Assembly (NCBI GenBank): GCA_036676475.1
Contig: JAKFCU010000044.1
Span: 1-64,000, forward strand
Direction of reading: 5' to 3'
Source: LC029 sp036676475
GTDB taxonomy: Bacteria; Bacillota; Bacilli; Aneurinibacillales; RAOX-1
DNA length: 64,000 bases
Part shown: one piece after another, positions 14,576-23,777 of the stretch
How the letters are laid out: every line of letters starts with the position of its first letter
How positions within the stretch are numbered: position 1 is the first letter of the stretch
The notes under the pieces: model-generated
Told to the model about the DNA's origin: nothing
Databases searched by the model: none
The model's input: the letters and a program-made list of their open reading frames with translations, nothing else
Program-made: the position numbers and the translations under genes

Positions 14576-16162
14576 GTGAGAGGAGTTCTTCGTTTCTTTA
14601 TCGAAGTTATGATTATGCGAAAAATCAGCAGGAAAGGATTGTCACAATTGTCGCACCGCCTACTCATTCGGTATATTCTTGTCATTTTCGTCCTATTGGC
14701 TTCATTCGGATTTCCGGTTTCATCACTCCAATCCAAAGATTTAGGATCTATTACCATTACTGTAAGTTCTGTTAATATCCGGGCAGGTTCAGGACTGAAC
14801 CATGACATTATTGGTCACGGTCAACTGGGAGAATCTTATCCTATCCTTGCTATTCAGGATAACTGGGTGCAAATTGCTCTCCCCGGTGACAAAAAAGGTT
14901 GGGTGGCCTCATGGCTCGTCGACTTGCAAAAGTCTGCCATAACCGACTCTGTCTTGATCACGCCATCCATAGATGGCTTAAATGTACGATCGGGCCCTAG
15001 CACATCCTTTTCCTCCATTGAACAAATCAACCAGGGAGAGCAATATGTAAAGCTAGGTAGTGAAGGCGATTGGGTAAAGATCCAACTTAAAAATGGGGAT
15101 GAAGGCTGGACTGCTAGTTGGCGAGTAAAAGAGGTCACACACACACCTTCCCCTTTGCCTCCAACCAAGAAGCGGACAGCCATAGTTAAAATTCCATCTT
15201 TGAATGTTCGATCGGGTCCAGATTCGACTTATTCGATTGTGGGTCAGCTAACGGAAGGAGAATCCCTACATATTGTTGAGCAAAAGGGAGATTGGTTTCA
15301 CGTAGAAGGAAAACAGGTCAATGGCTGGGTTGCAAACTGGCTTGTTGAGGAAAAGAAAACTGACTCCCCTTCTAGAGTTCCTGCACCCAGTAAGGCCTAT
15401 ATCAAGATTTTAAATCCGGGAACCAATATTCGGAACGGTCCACAGACCAAATTTGAAGTGGTTGGGCTTGCCGAACTGGGTGAAACCTATCCTGTCATCG
15501 CCAAAGAAGGGGATTGGTTTAAGATTCGCTTAACAAACCAGAAAATCGGATATGTGGCTGGTTGGATCGTGACCGCTTATGGTGTCCCTAATGTAACCCG
15601 TAAGGGAATCGAAGAGATTCTAAAGGGAAAGACGATTCTCATTGATCCAGGTCATGGAGGGAATGATAGTGGAGCCATAGGGCCTCATCTTGGTTCGCTA
15701 GAAAAAACGATAAACTTAAAAGTGAGTCGCCTGCTTGCCGAGAAGCTGAAGGCAGCTGGAGCCCGTTTGTATTTGACACGAGAGGAGGATCGGAAAGTCT
15801 CCCTACAGGAAAGAGTAAATTCGGCAGTCGATAAACAAGCCGATGTTTTTATTAGTGTTCATCATAATACGAGTGAAAATTATCGAATTAACGGTGTCAT
15901 CACTTATTTTTACAGTGATGGGGAAGATCGTGAGCTTGCTGGCTTGATTCAAAAAGAATTGATAAAAAAGACAGGACTTAATGATCTCAAAGCAAGATAT
16001 GGAGATTATTTTGTTCTAAGGGAGAACCCACAGCTTGCCGTCCTTTGTGAGCTTGGATTTTTGACTAACTACCAAGAAGAAATCCTTCTGACTACTTCTG
16101 AATTTCAAGAACAAGCAGCAGAAGGGATTTTTCAGGGAATCTTGAAATACTACAAAGAATAG
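14576..16162 (+). CDS. Secreted N-acetylmuramoyl-L-alanine amidase with four SH3b domains
   Basis: The protein has about 528 residues. A hydrophobic stretch near residues 30-47 (RYILVIFVLLASFGFPVSS) is a signal peptide or anchor. Four bacterial SH3 repeats follow, each with an N(V/I)R(S/A/N)G(S/P) motif: VNIRAGSG, LNVRSGPS, LNVRSGPD and TNIRNGPQ. The C-terminal third is an Amidase_3 domain with zinc ligands in DPGHGGNDSG (His), the Glu after LGSL (LEKTINL) and SVHHNTS (His), and catalytic Glu in CELGFL. It therefore cuts the amide bond between MurNAc and the stem peptide in the wall. Position and layout match B. subtilis YrvJ. The start is uncertain: GTG at 14576 has no clear ribosome site, and ATGs at 14609 or 14615 are possible. 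Confidence 0.9.
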   Translation: MRGVLRFFIEVMIMRKISRKGLSQLSHRLLIRYILVIFVLLASFGFPVSSLQSKDLGSITITVSSVNIRAGSGLNHDIIGHGQLGESYPILAIQDNWVQIALPGDKKGWVASWLVDLQKSAITDSVLITPSIDGLNVRSGPSTSFSSIEQINQGEQYVKLGSEGDWVKIQLKNGDEGWTASWRVKEVTHTPSPLPPTKKRTAIVKIPSLNVRSGPDSTYSIVGQLTEGESLHIVEQKGDWFHVEGKQVNGWVANWLVEEKKTDSPSRVPAPSKAYIKILNPGTNIRNGPQTKFEVVGLAELGETYPVIAKEGDWFKIRLTNQKIGYVAGWIVTAYGVPNVTRKGIEEILKGKTILIDPGHGGNDSGAIGPHLGSLEKTINLKVSRLLAEKLKAAGARLYLTREEDRKVSLQERVNSAVDKQADVFISVHHNTSENYRINGVITYFYSDGEDRELAGLIQKELIKKTGLNDLKARYGDYFVLRENPQLAVLCELGFLTNYQEEILLTTSEFQEQAAEGIFQGILKYYKE

Positions 16163-16230
16163 AGTTGCGCATGAATTACTCATGCGCAACTCTCATAGCA
16201 CCGTACGTGCGGATCATCGCATACGGCTCC
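16163..16230 (-). mobile_element. Orphan group II intron 3' end (domain V and possible domain VI hairpin)
   Basis: On the minus strand 16198-16229 reads GAGCCGTATGCG, a short loop, then CGCACGTACGGTGC. This is the layout of group II intron domain V, with the catalytic AGC near its 5' end and the ACGGT closing strand. It is followed by a perfect 13-bp hairpin, AGAGTTGCGCATGA with its complement, at 16163-16193, in the place of domain VI; this hairpin could instead be the 3' end of the amidase mRNA. No reverse transcriptase or domain I is nearby. The A-U pair expected second in the stem is A-G here, so it is probably a decayed relic. Confidence 0.55.
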
Positions 16231-16258
16231 TCCACGATTTCATACTTTCACAGTTTCT

Positions 16259-18193
16259 TTAGCAAATGAAAGCCGGCTCATAATAATGATTGAACTGTTT
16301 TACCAAAATTTCAAACTCATGGGCATAAAGGGGCTGACTCACCAGATATCCTTGCATCTCATAACATCCCAACTTCTTCAAAAAGTCAAGTTGTTGAATG
16401 GTCTCTACCCCTTCAGCAATTACCTCCAGGTTAAGGCTGTGCGCTATGTAGATGATTGCTTTGACAATAGCCTTATTATCATTGTCAGTCATAATATCCC
16501 GTATAAATGACCGATCGATCTTTAGGACATCAATTGGAAATTTCTTTAAATAACTAAGGGATGAGTATCCCATCCCAAAATCATCAATGGAGATTTTAAT
16601 TCCCAAATTTTTCAATCCGATTAACGTCTTGATAATAAAATCAACATCATACATACTGATGCTCTCGGTAATCTCAAGCTCAAGATATTGAGGATCAAGA
16701 CCCGTCTCTTTTAATACCCGGTCTACCATCCCAATCATGTTTGGCTCCTTGAACTGGCGTACCGAAAGGTTAACGGACACGCGCATAGGTGGCATCCCTG
16801 CCTCCTGCCAAATTTTATTTTGTTCACATGCCGAGCGCAGGACCCATTCGCCAATCGGCACAATCAATCCTGTCTCTTCCGCCAAAGGAATAAACTCTGC
16901 GGGGGTAACCACTCCCAGTTCTGGGTGTTCCCAGCGAATCAAGGTTTCCATCCCGATGATCCGCTCCTTTTTCATGTCCACCTTAGGCTGATAGCAAAGT
17001 CTGAATTCCTTTTTCTCATACGCTTTTTTCAAATTTTTTTCTAATGAAACGATCTTATTCATCGTTTCATTCATTTCGGGGGCAAAAAACTGATAGCAGT
17101 TTCCCTGTTCCTTGGCCCGGTACATGGCCGTGTCGGCGTTTTTAATCAACGTATCCATCTTATCGCCATCATCAGGATACACGCTTATCCCAATGCTGGA
17201 TGTGATGAACAGCTCCCGCCCCATTATGTTCATAGGTTGGGATAATTCATCAATGATTCGTTCAGCCACTTCATCAGCCTCTTGTTTTTTAGTGATCCTT
17301 GGAAGGATGATCGTAAACTCATCCCCACCCATTCTGGCAATCGTATCCCCTTTGCGCATACAGCTGAGCAGTCGACCAGAAACAACCTGCAAAAAGTGAT
17401 CCCCGAATTTATGTCCTAAAGTATCATTGATCAGTTTAAAGCGATCCAAGTCAAGAAACATTACTGCTACCTTTTTTCTGTTTTTTCTTGCAACTATTAA
17501 TGCCGATGAAAGGTTTTCATTAAATAACCTTCGATTGGGCAAACCGGTCAAATCATCATGGTATGCCATCTCATGAATCAATTCCTCAGCTTCTTTGCGT
17601 TCGGTGATATCCCTATATACGGATAAAATGGCCTTCTGCCCCATATAGGTGACTGCAACGCCTGTCACTTCCACTTCGATCTCTTTTCCATCCAGCCGGA
17701 TCAACCTTTGTACCATAAGATTCGCTGGTTTCTGTTCTTGTATCATGTTCTGCATCCGATGCTTTGAAATTTCATGAAAGTCGGGGTGCAAAAAGTCAAA
17801 AATGGGTTTTTCCATTATCTCATTTGGAACACGGGCACCGAAAATTTCAACCCCTGCCGAATTGATGTAATGAATTCTTGCTACGCAATGAACTATGATC
17901 GCATCTGGAGAAAGATCGATCAAATGACGATAACGCTCTTTATTTTCCCGGAGTGTATCTTGTACTTGTTTCTGCTTCCTATTTTCATTATAGATAAGCC
18001 TGAAAAGAATCCAACTCGTCAAGAGAACAAAAAAACATCCCTTAAGCGTTTGGAAATCAATTAATTTATGAGAATCACGAATAAAGAAAAATAATACCTG
18101 ATCGGAAAAGAATACCCATAACCCGGAAAACACCAAATATATCAATGGAATTTTAACAGAATCATACAAATCTTTTAGCAATACATGATACAT
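16259..18193 (-). CDS. Membrane-bound PAS-GGDEF-EAL cyclic-di-GMP turnover protein
   Basis: The 644-residue protein has two N-terminal membrane segments (about residues 14-31 and 47-64), a PAS domain (about 80-200), a GGDEF domain (about 210-370) and an EAL domain (about 385-630). The diguanylate cyclase signature is intact (RMGGDEF) and the product-inhibition I-site RKGD lies five residues before it. In the EAL domain the signature is ETLIRW rather than EALLRW, a tolerated variant. DDFGMGYSSL and AEGVET are present. It could be bifunctional or act mainly as one enzyme under PAS control. It is monocistronic. The stretch 18194-18446 holds only a terminator and an unconvincing 39-codon frame. 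Confidence 0.92.
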   Translation of the reverse strand: MYHVLLKDLYDSVKIPLIYLVFSGLWVFFSDQVLFFFIRDSHKLIDFQTLKGCFFVLLTSWILFRLIYNENRKQKQVQDTLRENKERYRHLIDLSPDAIIVHCVARIHYINSAGVEIFGARVPNEIMEKPIFDFLHPDFHEISKHRMQNMIQEQKPANLMVQRLIRLDGKEIEVEVTGVAVTYMGQKAILSVYRDITERKEAEELIHEMAYHDDLTGLPNRRLFNENLSSALIVARKNRKKVAVMFLDLDRFKLINDTLGHKFGDHFLQVVSGRLLSCMRKGDTIARMGGDEFTIILPRITKKQEADEVAERIIDELSQPMNIMGRELFITSSIGISVYPDDGDKMDTLIKNADTAMYRAKEQGNCYQFFAPEMNETMNKIVSLEKNLKKAYEKKEFRLCYQPKVDMKKERIIGMETLIRWEHPELGVVTPAEFIPLAEETGLIVPIGEWVLRSACEQNKIWQEAGMPPMRVSVNLSVRQFKEPNMIGMVDRVLKETGLDPQYLELEITESISMYDVDFIIKTLIGLKNLGIKISIDDFGMGYSSLSYLKKFPIDVLKIDRSFIRDIMTDNDNKAIVKAIIYIAHSLNLEVIAEGVETIQQLDFLKKLGCYEMQGYLVSQPLYAHEFEILVKQFNHYYEPAFIC

Positions 18194-18422
18194 TCTATTG
18201 CCTCCTATATCCAGTACTATATATTGATTACTTTATCACTCATTATTATAGAATTTTTTAAGATTTTGTATAATTATTGTAAAGAAAATATATATTAGTT
18301 AAAACTTAAAGATGCAATTGCTAGAAGTCGTAGATAAGCAAGGGAAATCGATTGATATATTCCACCTTTCGGCGTGCTCGGGTCTTACTCCCGTTGTTAG
18401 TCCGATACGCTGCCAAGCGCAT

Positions 18423-18456
18423 AAAAAATAACCAGGGGGGTCCTGGTTATTTTTTG
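18423..18456 (-). terminator. Terminator overlapping the dtd stop codon
   Basis: AAATAACCAGG and CCTGGTTATTT form an 11-bp stem around a GGGGT loop, with A and T runs on both sides, so it could work in both directions. The TAA of dtd lies inside the stem. It ends the relA-dtd transcript. Confidence 0.85.
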
Positions 18457-18893
18457 CTGCTTTCTATAATGATCGTGACTGGGCCATCGTTGACCAGACT
18501 AACTTCCATCATGGCTCCGAACACTCCAGTTTGAACATCAATCCCCATCTGTCTCAAGGTATCATTGTAAAGTTCATACAATGGCTCAGCATGCTCCGGA
18601 CGAGCAGCATCGATAAAACTCGGACGCCTGCCCTTTCTGCAATCGCCGTACAACGTGAACTGGGAAACAGACAGAATGCTGCCTCCCACATCCAGTAAAG
18701 AGCGATTCATCTTCCCTTCATCATCCTCGAAGATGCGCAGATGAGCAATCTTTTCAGCAACAAAAAAGACATCATCTTGCTTGTCTTCATGCGTAATGCC
18801 TACTAAGACCACTAGACCCGAATCGATCTGCCCGGTGACCTTCCCATCAACGGTTACTTTCGCTTGTTTGCTGCGCTGGACAACAACTTTCAT
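18447..18893 (-). CDS. dtd: D-aminoacyl-tRNA deacylase
   Basis: The 148-residue protein has the two DTD signatures: SQFTLYG in the middle and the cis-Gly-Pro motif NDGPVT at the C terminus. It hydrolyses D-aminoacyl-tRNA, and glycyl-tRNA-Ala, as a homodimer to protect translation. It follows relA by 18 bp in the same transcript, the usual Bacillales arrangement. Length and motifs are standard. Confidence 0.96.
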   Translation of the reverse strand: MKVVVQRSKQAKVTVDGKVTGQIDSGLVVLVGITHEDKQDDVFFVAEKIAHLRIFEDDEGKMNRSLLDVGGSILSVSQFTLYGDCRKGRRPSFIDAARPEHAEPLYELYNDTLRQMGIDVQTGVFGAMMEVSLVNDGPVTIIIESSKK

Positions 18894-18911
18894 ATTTAGG
18901 CATACTCCTTA

Positions 18912-21092
18912 TTAAATGTTCAGCATTCTACGTACCGTATAAACGTCTTTAATCCGTTTTAACCGTTCCACCACTTTTTGCAGGTGAGTTATATCGTGAA
19001 TGGCGATAGTCATACTGATCTTTGCCACTTTATTTTTATCTGCTTTACCAGAAACCGCTACAATTTTGGTTTTGCTATCCGCTACTGTATTAAGCACCTC
19101 ATTCAAAAAACCGTTGCGATCTTGTCCGGTAATTTCTATATCCACGTTATATTCTTGGATCCGCGTGCCTTCCCATTCCACGTGGATAAACCGGTCTTTT
19201 TCTGCCTCATTCACAATATTGGGACAGCTAGTTCGATGGACAGATACCCCTCGACCTCTTGTAATAAAGCCAACAATATTGTCTCCTGGAATGGGAGTGC
19301 AGCATCTTGAAAAGCGGACAAGTAAATTATCAATTCCTTTAATTGAGATTCCTTGTTCAGGACTTTTCCTTTTGACAAAATCCTGCTTAAACTCAGGAAT
19401 TGATTTTTCGTCCCGAATTTTCCTTATTTTTTCCGTTAAGCGAGTGACCAATTGAGCCGGAGTTAAACCTCCATATCCAATAGCTGCATACATATCTTCT
19501 TCATTGTTGAAGTTGAATTTATGAAAAGCTTCAGAAAGATTATCTTGCGTAAGGGTTTCTTTCAATTCAAACCCTTGTTTTTTTAATTCAGCCTCCACTA
19601 ATTCCCGGCCTTTGTGTACATTTTCTTCCCGTTTTTCTTTCTTGAACCAAGCCTTAATTTTATTTCTTGCTTGCACTGACTTGGCAATTTTCAACCAGTC
19701 TCTGCTTGGCCCATAGCTATGCTTAGAAGTAAGGACTTCTACAATATCCCCTGTCTTTAATGGGTGGTCCAATGTAACAATCTTATTATTCACCTTAGCC
19801 CCTATGCACCGGTTTCCTACCTCTGAGTGAATTCGGTAAGCGAAATCTAAGGGAACGGACCCATTGGGAAGCTCGATGACATCGCCTTTCGGTGTAAATA
19901 CAAAGACGACATCCGAAAACAGATCCATTTTCAAGGATTCCATAAATTCCTGGGCATCCTTAGCGTCATCCTGCCACTCCAGGATTTCCCTGAACCAAGT
20001 CAGCTTGGTTTCGAGTGTATCTTCCGGGGCTGGCTTTCCTTCTTTATATGCCCAGTGAGCCGCAATTCCATATTCCGCCGTCCGATGCATCTCATAGGTA
20101 CGGATCTGTACTTCTAACGGCTCTCCATTCGGACCGATGACCGTTGTATGAAGGGATTGATACATATTCGCCTTGGGCATGGCAATGTAATCTTTAAATC
20201 TCCCGGGCATAGGCTTCCATAGGGTATGAATAATCCCCAATGTGGCATAACAGTCACGAATATCAGCTACTATAACCCGCACAGCCAACAGATCATAGAT
20301 TTCGTTAAATTCTTTGTTTTGTTTCATCATCTTTCGATAAATGCTATATAAATGCTTAGGTCGTCCGGAAATTTCCACATCAATGTGTAATTCCTTCAGC
20401 TTATCCTTTATTTCGCTCATCACTTGCTCAATATATTTTTCACGTTCTGTTCTTTTCTTCTGCATCAAGTTGACGATTCGATAATATTGCTGAGGATTAA
20501 TATATCGTAAGGAGATATCCTCTAATTCCCATTTGATCGAGGCAATTCCCAACCTGTTGGCTAAAGGAGCAAAGATTTCCAATGTTTCATTAGCAATTCT
20601 TCTTTGCTTCTCTTCGGGCAGATGTTTGAGAGTTCTCATATTATGAAGTCGGTCAGCCAATTTGATCAGGATGACTCGGACATCTTGGGCCATAGCCAGA
20701 AACATTTTCCGGTGATTTTCAGCTTGTTGCTCTTCCTTAGATTTATACTTAATCCGCCCAAGCTTTGTTACTCCATCAACTAAATTAGCCGTATCTTCCC
20801 CAAATTGATCCTTTATTTCATCCAAGCTAACAGGCGTGTCCTCCACTACATCATGCAAAAATCCAGCAGCAACAGTCACCGCATCCATTTGCATATTGAG
20901 CAGGATTTCAGCAACGGCCATCGGATGAATAATATACGGTGCGCCCGATTTACGAATCTGCCCATCATGGGCATGGCGAGCAAAATCACAAGCAAAAGTC
21001 AGCATATTCACATCTTTTTCAGGTAGATAGGTTTTCGCTTTAGCAATGGCCTTCTCGGCAGCTTGTTCAATTGCGGTAATATCAACACTCAT
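18912..21092 (-). CDS. relA: Bifunctional (p)ppGpp synthetase/hydrolase RelA/SpoT (Rel)
   Basis: The 726-residue protein has an N-terminal HD hydrolase (HDGQIRKSGAPYIIHP, FLHDVVEDT), a synthetase domain with the RFKD signature typical of bifunctional Rel enzymes and YQSLHTTV, then a TGS domain (about 390-450), a helical and zinc-finger-like region with RFSRCCTPIPGD, and a C-terminal ACT/RRM domain. It makes and degrades the alarmone (p)ppGpp at the ribosome during amino acid starvation. It is the first gene of relA-dtd; apt lies upstream behind its own terminator. Confidence 0.97.
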   Translation of the reverse strand: MSVDITAIEQAAEKAIAKAKTYLPEKDVNMLTFACDFARHAHDGQIRKSGAPYIIHPMAVAEILLNMQMDAVTVAAGFLHDVVEDTPVSLDEIKDQFGEDTANLVDGVTKLGRIKYKSKEEQQAENHRKMFLAMAQDVRVILIKLADRLHNMRTLKHLPEEKQRRIANETLEIFAPLANRLGIASIKWELEDISLRYINPQQYYRIVNLMQKKRTEREKYIEQVMSEIKDKLKELHIDVEISGRPKHLYSIYRKMMKQNKEFNEIYDLLAVRVIVADIRDCYATLGIIHTLWKPMPGRFKDYIAMPKANMYQSLHTTVIGPNGEPLEVQIRTYEMHRTAEYGIAAHWAYKEGKPAPEDTLETKLTWFREILEWQDDAKDAQEFMESLKMDLFSDVVFVFTPKGDVIELPNGSVPLDFAYRIHSEVGNRCIGAKVNNKIVTLDHPLKTGDIVEVLTSKHSYGPSRDWLKIAKSVQARNKIKAWFKKEKREENVHKGRELVEAELKKQGFELKETLTQDNLSEAFHKFNFNNEEDMYAAIGYGGLTPAQLVTRLTEKIRKIRDEKSIPEFKQDFVKRKSPEQGISIKGIDNLLVRFSRCCTPIPGDNIVGFITRGRGVSVHRTSCPNIVNEAEKDRFIHVEWEGTRIQEYNVDIEITGQDRNGFLNEVLNTVADSKTKIVAVSGKADKNKVAKISMTIAIHDITHLQKVVERLKRIKDVYTVRRMLNI

Positions 21093-21180
21093 TTATTAGT
21101 TCACCCTTCACCCATCAGGAAAAGATATTTTTCTCTCCATTATCATTGAATATGATTAGAATGTAAAGCTTAAAACGTTA

Positions 21181-21249
21181 AAAAAGCAATATTATCGCCT
21201 GCTTTTCCTAAGGATTTCATACATAGGAATAAGCAGCAAGGATATTGCT
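21181..21249 (-). terminator. Terminator after apt
   Basis: On the minus strand AGCAATAT (21242-21249) pairs with ATATTGCT (21184-21191), enclosing an inner CTGCTTATTCCTA stem, and is followed by TTTTT. It separates apt from relA. Confidence 0.7.
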
Positions 21250-21262
21250 CTTTTCTAAAAAC

Positions 21263-21775
21263 TTAATATTTAATTAAGGAGAATACATCAATATCTTTTA
21301 TCTTGTCTCTACCGTTTAAATAAGAAAGCTCAATCAAGAAAGCAGCCCCGACAATTTCCCCGCCAAGCTGTCTCACCAGGTTTACCGTAGTGGAAATAGT
21401 CCCTCCGGTCGCCAATAAATCATCGGCAATCAACACGCGCTGCCCAGGTTGAATCGCATCTTTATGCATGGCCAATTGATCTTTTCCATACTCCAAATCA
21501 TATTCTTCAGACACAACTTCCCCTGGAAGCTTTCCTGATTTCCTAACGGGGACAAACCCTGCTTCCAACGCATATGCCAAGGGAGCTCCCACCACAAATC
21601 CCCTGGCTTCGGGTCCAGCAATAATATCTACATTCAGGTTACGCGCAAAGCTAGCCATTTCATTAATAGCCTGCTTATAAGCTCCCCCATCCTTGAGCAA
21701 AGTTGTAATATCTTTGAAACGAATGCCCTCTTTGGGAAAATCCGGGATAATCCGAATAAATGGTTTAAAATCCAT
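21263..21775 (-). CDS. apt: Adenine phosphoribosyltransferase
   Basis: The 170-residue protein has the PRPP-binding motif VLIADDLLATGGT and the adenine-site region AGPEARGF. It salvages adenine to AMP using PRPP. It lies 3 bp after the recJ-like gene in one transcript and ends before a terminator, the typical recJ-apt pairing of Bacillales. Confidence 0.97.
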   Translation of the reverse strand: MDFKPFIRIIPDFPKEGIRFKDITTLLKDGGAYKQAINEMASFARNLNVDIIAGPEARGFVVGAPLAYALEAGFVPVRKSGKLPGEVVSEEYDLEYGKDQLAMHKDAIQPGQRVLIADDLLATGGTISTTVNLVRQLGGEIVGAAFLIELSYLNGRDKIKDIDVFSLIKY

Positions 21776-21778
21776 TCA

Positions 21779-23728
21779 TCATTCCTCCTTCTCATTCTTG
21801 ATTAGTGTAACCTTCTTAAAGGTTTGGCATAAATCCTCAAAACTGGAATACAGGAGCTCTGTTTCTATTTCCATCTCCTGCTTTTTCTTTTGATAAAAGT
21901 GGGATTCAGCTAAATCTCTTTTATTGGGAGATTCTACGATGGACATGGTTTCTCCTGTATTTTGAACAAATTCTAAATCTAAAAAAACATCCAGCATAAA
22001 ACGAATCGCATGCTCACTAATTCCTCTAGACTTGGCAAGGAGAGGAACCCAACTCCATTTACAATAACCCTTTTTCCTTATTATCCCATATAACCACTTG
22101 AAATGGTCCCGGGTTGGAATGACAGCTAATTGATTTTGATGTTCAGCACCAAAAAGGCAATAAATTCTTTGCGGCTGAGGAAGCAGGCTTTGTATCTCCT
22201 GCAGATCTGAGAGCGAATAAGGAAGATCATATAAAAAAAGATGCGAAATCCTATGATAAATGGGAAAGGACTCTGTATAAGCATATCCTATGTTTGGAGA
22301 TAGGGATTTTTGACTCAGAAAAGAATCCAATTCCGACAAGCTTTCCTTCTGAAAACAAAGAATAAGAGAGTCTGCCTCCAGAAAAGTAAAAAGCATTTTT
22401 TCTTTGTCCATCGTTCCCCTATAATCAAAAATTTGGGTATGGGAGATAGACACATCCTTCAATAGAAAATGCGGCTTACGTATCCCGTTCCATTCATGAA
22501 GGACCCAATGACCTATCACATTCCCCATAGCCTGTTTCGATATATGTACGAATAAATCGCCAAGACCAAATCCAGTTGCTTCTATGGTTAGATCCCCAAC
22601 TCTTAGCTGGCATTTTAAATGGGATTGATCCATGCCTACCGTTCGAACTTTAGTAAGCTCTACTTCATTGAGAATAAATAAAGGTTCTTCATTTCCAGGA
22701 CCAAAAGGGGCAAGCCATTCCAGTTCTTCAATGGTCTTGATGCTGATTTCAGAAAGATGGCAAAAGGCATCAATGGGAAAATATGAAGCACTCTTCACAG
22801 GCTCAAGATGATTGCGCTCTGTCCTGTGGATAGCTAACTGCTTGGCTTGAAGGTAATCCTGTTCCATCAACATGGAGACAGCGGAACTGGTTTGCTCAAT
22901 CCAAGGTACCATCACATCCTTTATCTCCATAATGGAAACCGTTGTCAGCCGGCATGCTTCCTTCCAAACACGAACTCCAGAAGTACTAGGCCGTTTGATT
23001 TGATCTAGACCGCATTTAGCGATGATCCGATTTTCTCCAACTAGTGGAACCTCTGAGGCGATCGTTCCAATCATGGCTAGTTCCAGCAAATAAAGAGGGC
23101 ACTCTCCAAGTAGGACCTGGCCTAATTTAAATGCCCATCCAGAACTGGAAAGATCTCGAACCGGAAATGCTTTGCTATGTGGATTAAAGGTGAGGATCGG
23201 TTGCATCCCAAGTACAGCCCGATCCCCATTTTGCTCACATTGCCAGAGACTCAAAGCCCCTTCCCAGTCCGGTGAATGAGAAGAAAGGGAAAGATCCGTG
23301 AGGAACAGCATGTCTATTTCATGGAGCTCTTTTCTAATAAAAGATTCAAGAACAGGCAGTTCCCTTTTAGGAAACATATAATATTGAACCTTTGCTCCTT
23401 TTGCCTCTAAGATATGTAGTAATATACTTGCACTGCAGATCCCATCAGCTCGATCTGACCCGATGATACCGATCTTTATTTTACTTAAAATCTCTGGCCG
23501 CAGCCCATGAATCACATCTTCCATTCCCTCCCAGTAAATTGGGTTACACAGCTCTCCAATCTCTGAATGTAAAAATGCGGAGGCACTCTGGGGTTCTGCT
23601 AAGCCTCTATGTACTAAGAGTCTAGCCATTAATGGTGAGACCTTCAATTCTTGTACGAGATGATCTTCTTTATCTGGATTCGCATTCGGCAGGAGCCACC
23701 GAGTCTTTGCTTTTAACATGCTCTCCAC
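21779..23728 (-). CDS. Degenerate RecJ homologue lacking DHH catalytic motifs
   Basis: The 649-residue protein sits in the recJ position and aligns with RecJ at both ends. RecJ features retained include NPHSKAFPVRDLSSSG, AFKLGQVLLG, VPLVGENRII, LAPFGPGNEEPLF and a C-terminal domain containing DHFKWLYGIIRKKGYCKW. The catalytic residues are gone. Motif I, normally GDYDADG, is GSDRADG. The DNG motif is DLS. The DHH motif is absent (NGDRAVLGMQ in its place). The NAAGR segment and the GGHAMAAG motif of DHHA1, with roughly 100 residues between, are missing. RecJ is usually 760-800 residues. The frame is uninterrupted, so it is probably expressed as a non-nuclease, perhaps a structural or protein-binding partner. 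A real RecJ should exist elsewhere in the genome. Confidence 0.8.
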   Translation of the reverse strand: MESMLKAKTRWLLPNANPDKEDHLVQELKVSPLMARLLVHRGLAEPQSASAFLHSEIGELCNPIYWEGMEDVIHGLRPEILSKIKIGIIGSDRADGICSASILLHILEAKGAKVQYYMFPKRELPVLESFIRKELHEIDMLFLTDLSLSSHSPDWEGALSLWQCEQNGDRAVLGMQPILTFNPHSKAFPVRDLSSSGWAFKLGQVLLGECPLYLLELAMIGTIASEVPLVGENRIIAKCGLDQIKRPSTSGVRVWKEACRLTTVSIMEIKDVMVPWIEQTSSAVSMLMEQDYLQAKQLAIHRTERNHLEPVKSASYFPIDAFCHLSEISIKTIEELEWLAPFGPGNEEPLFILNEVELTKVRTVGMDQSHLKCQLRVGDLTIEATGFGLGDLFVHISKQAMGNVIGHWVLHEWNGIRKPHFLLKDVSISHTQIFDYRGTMDKEKMLFTFLEADSLILCFQKESLSELDSFLSQKSLSPNIGYAYTESFPIYHRISHLFLYDLPYSLSDLQEIQSLLPQPQRIYCLFGAEHQNQLAVIPTRDHFKWLYGIIRKKGYCKWSWVPLLAKSRGISEHAIRFMLDVFLDLEFVQNTGETMSIVESPNKRDLAESHFYQKKKQEMEIETELLYSSFEDLCQTFKKVTLIKNEKEE

Positions 23729-23777
23729 CTCTCTAAAGGTCCATTATACTGAACTCAAAAGTTGTGGACAATCCTGT

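Noticed and set aside
18312..18431. 39-codon plus-strand ORF (MQLLEVVDKQGKSIDIF...)
   Set aside because: No ribosome site, no family recognised, and its end runs into the dtd terminator; too short to support.
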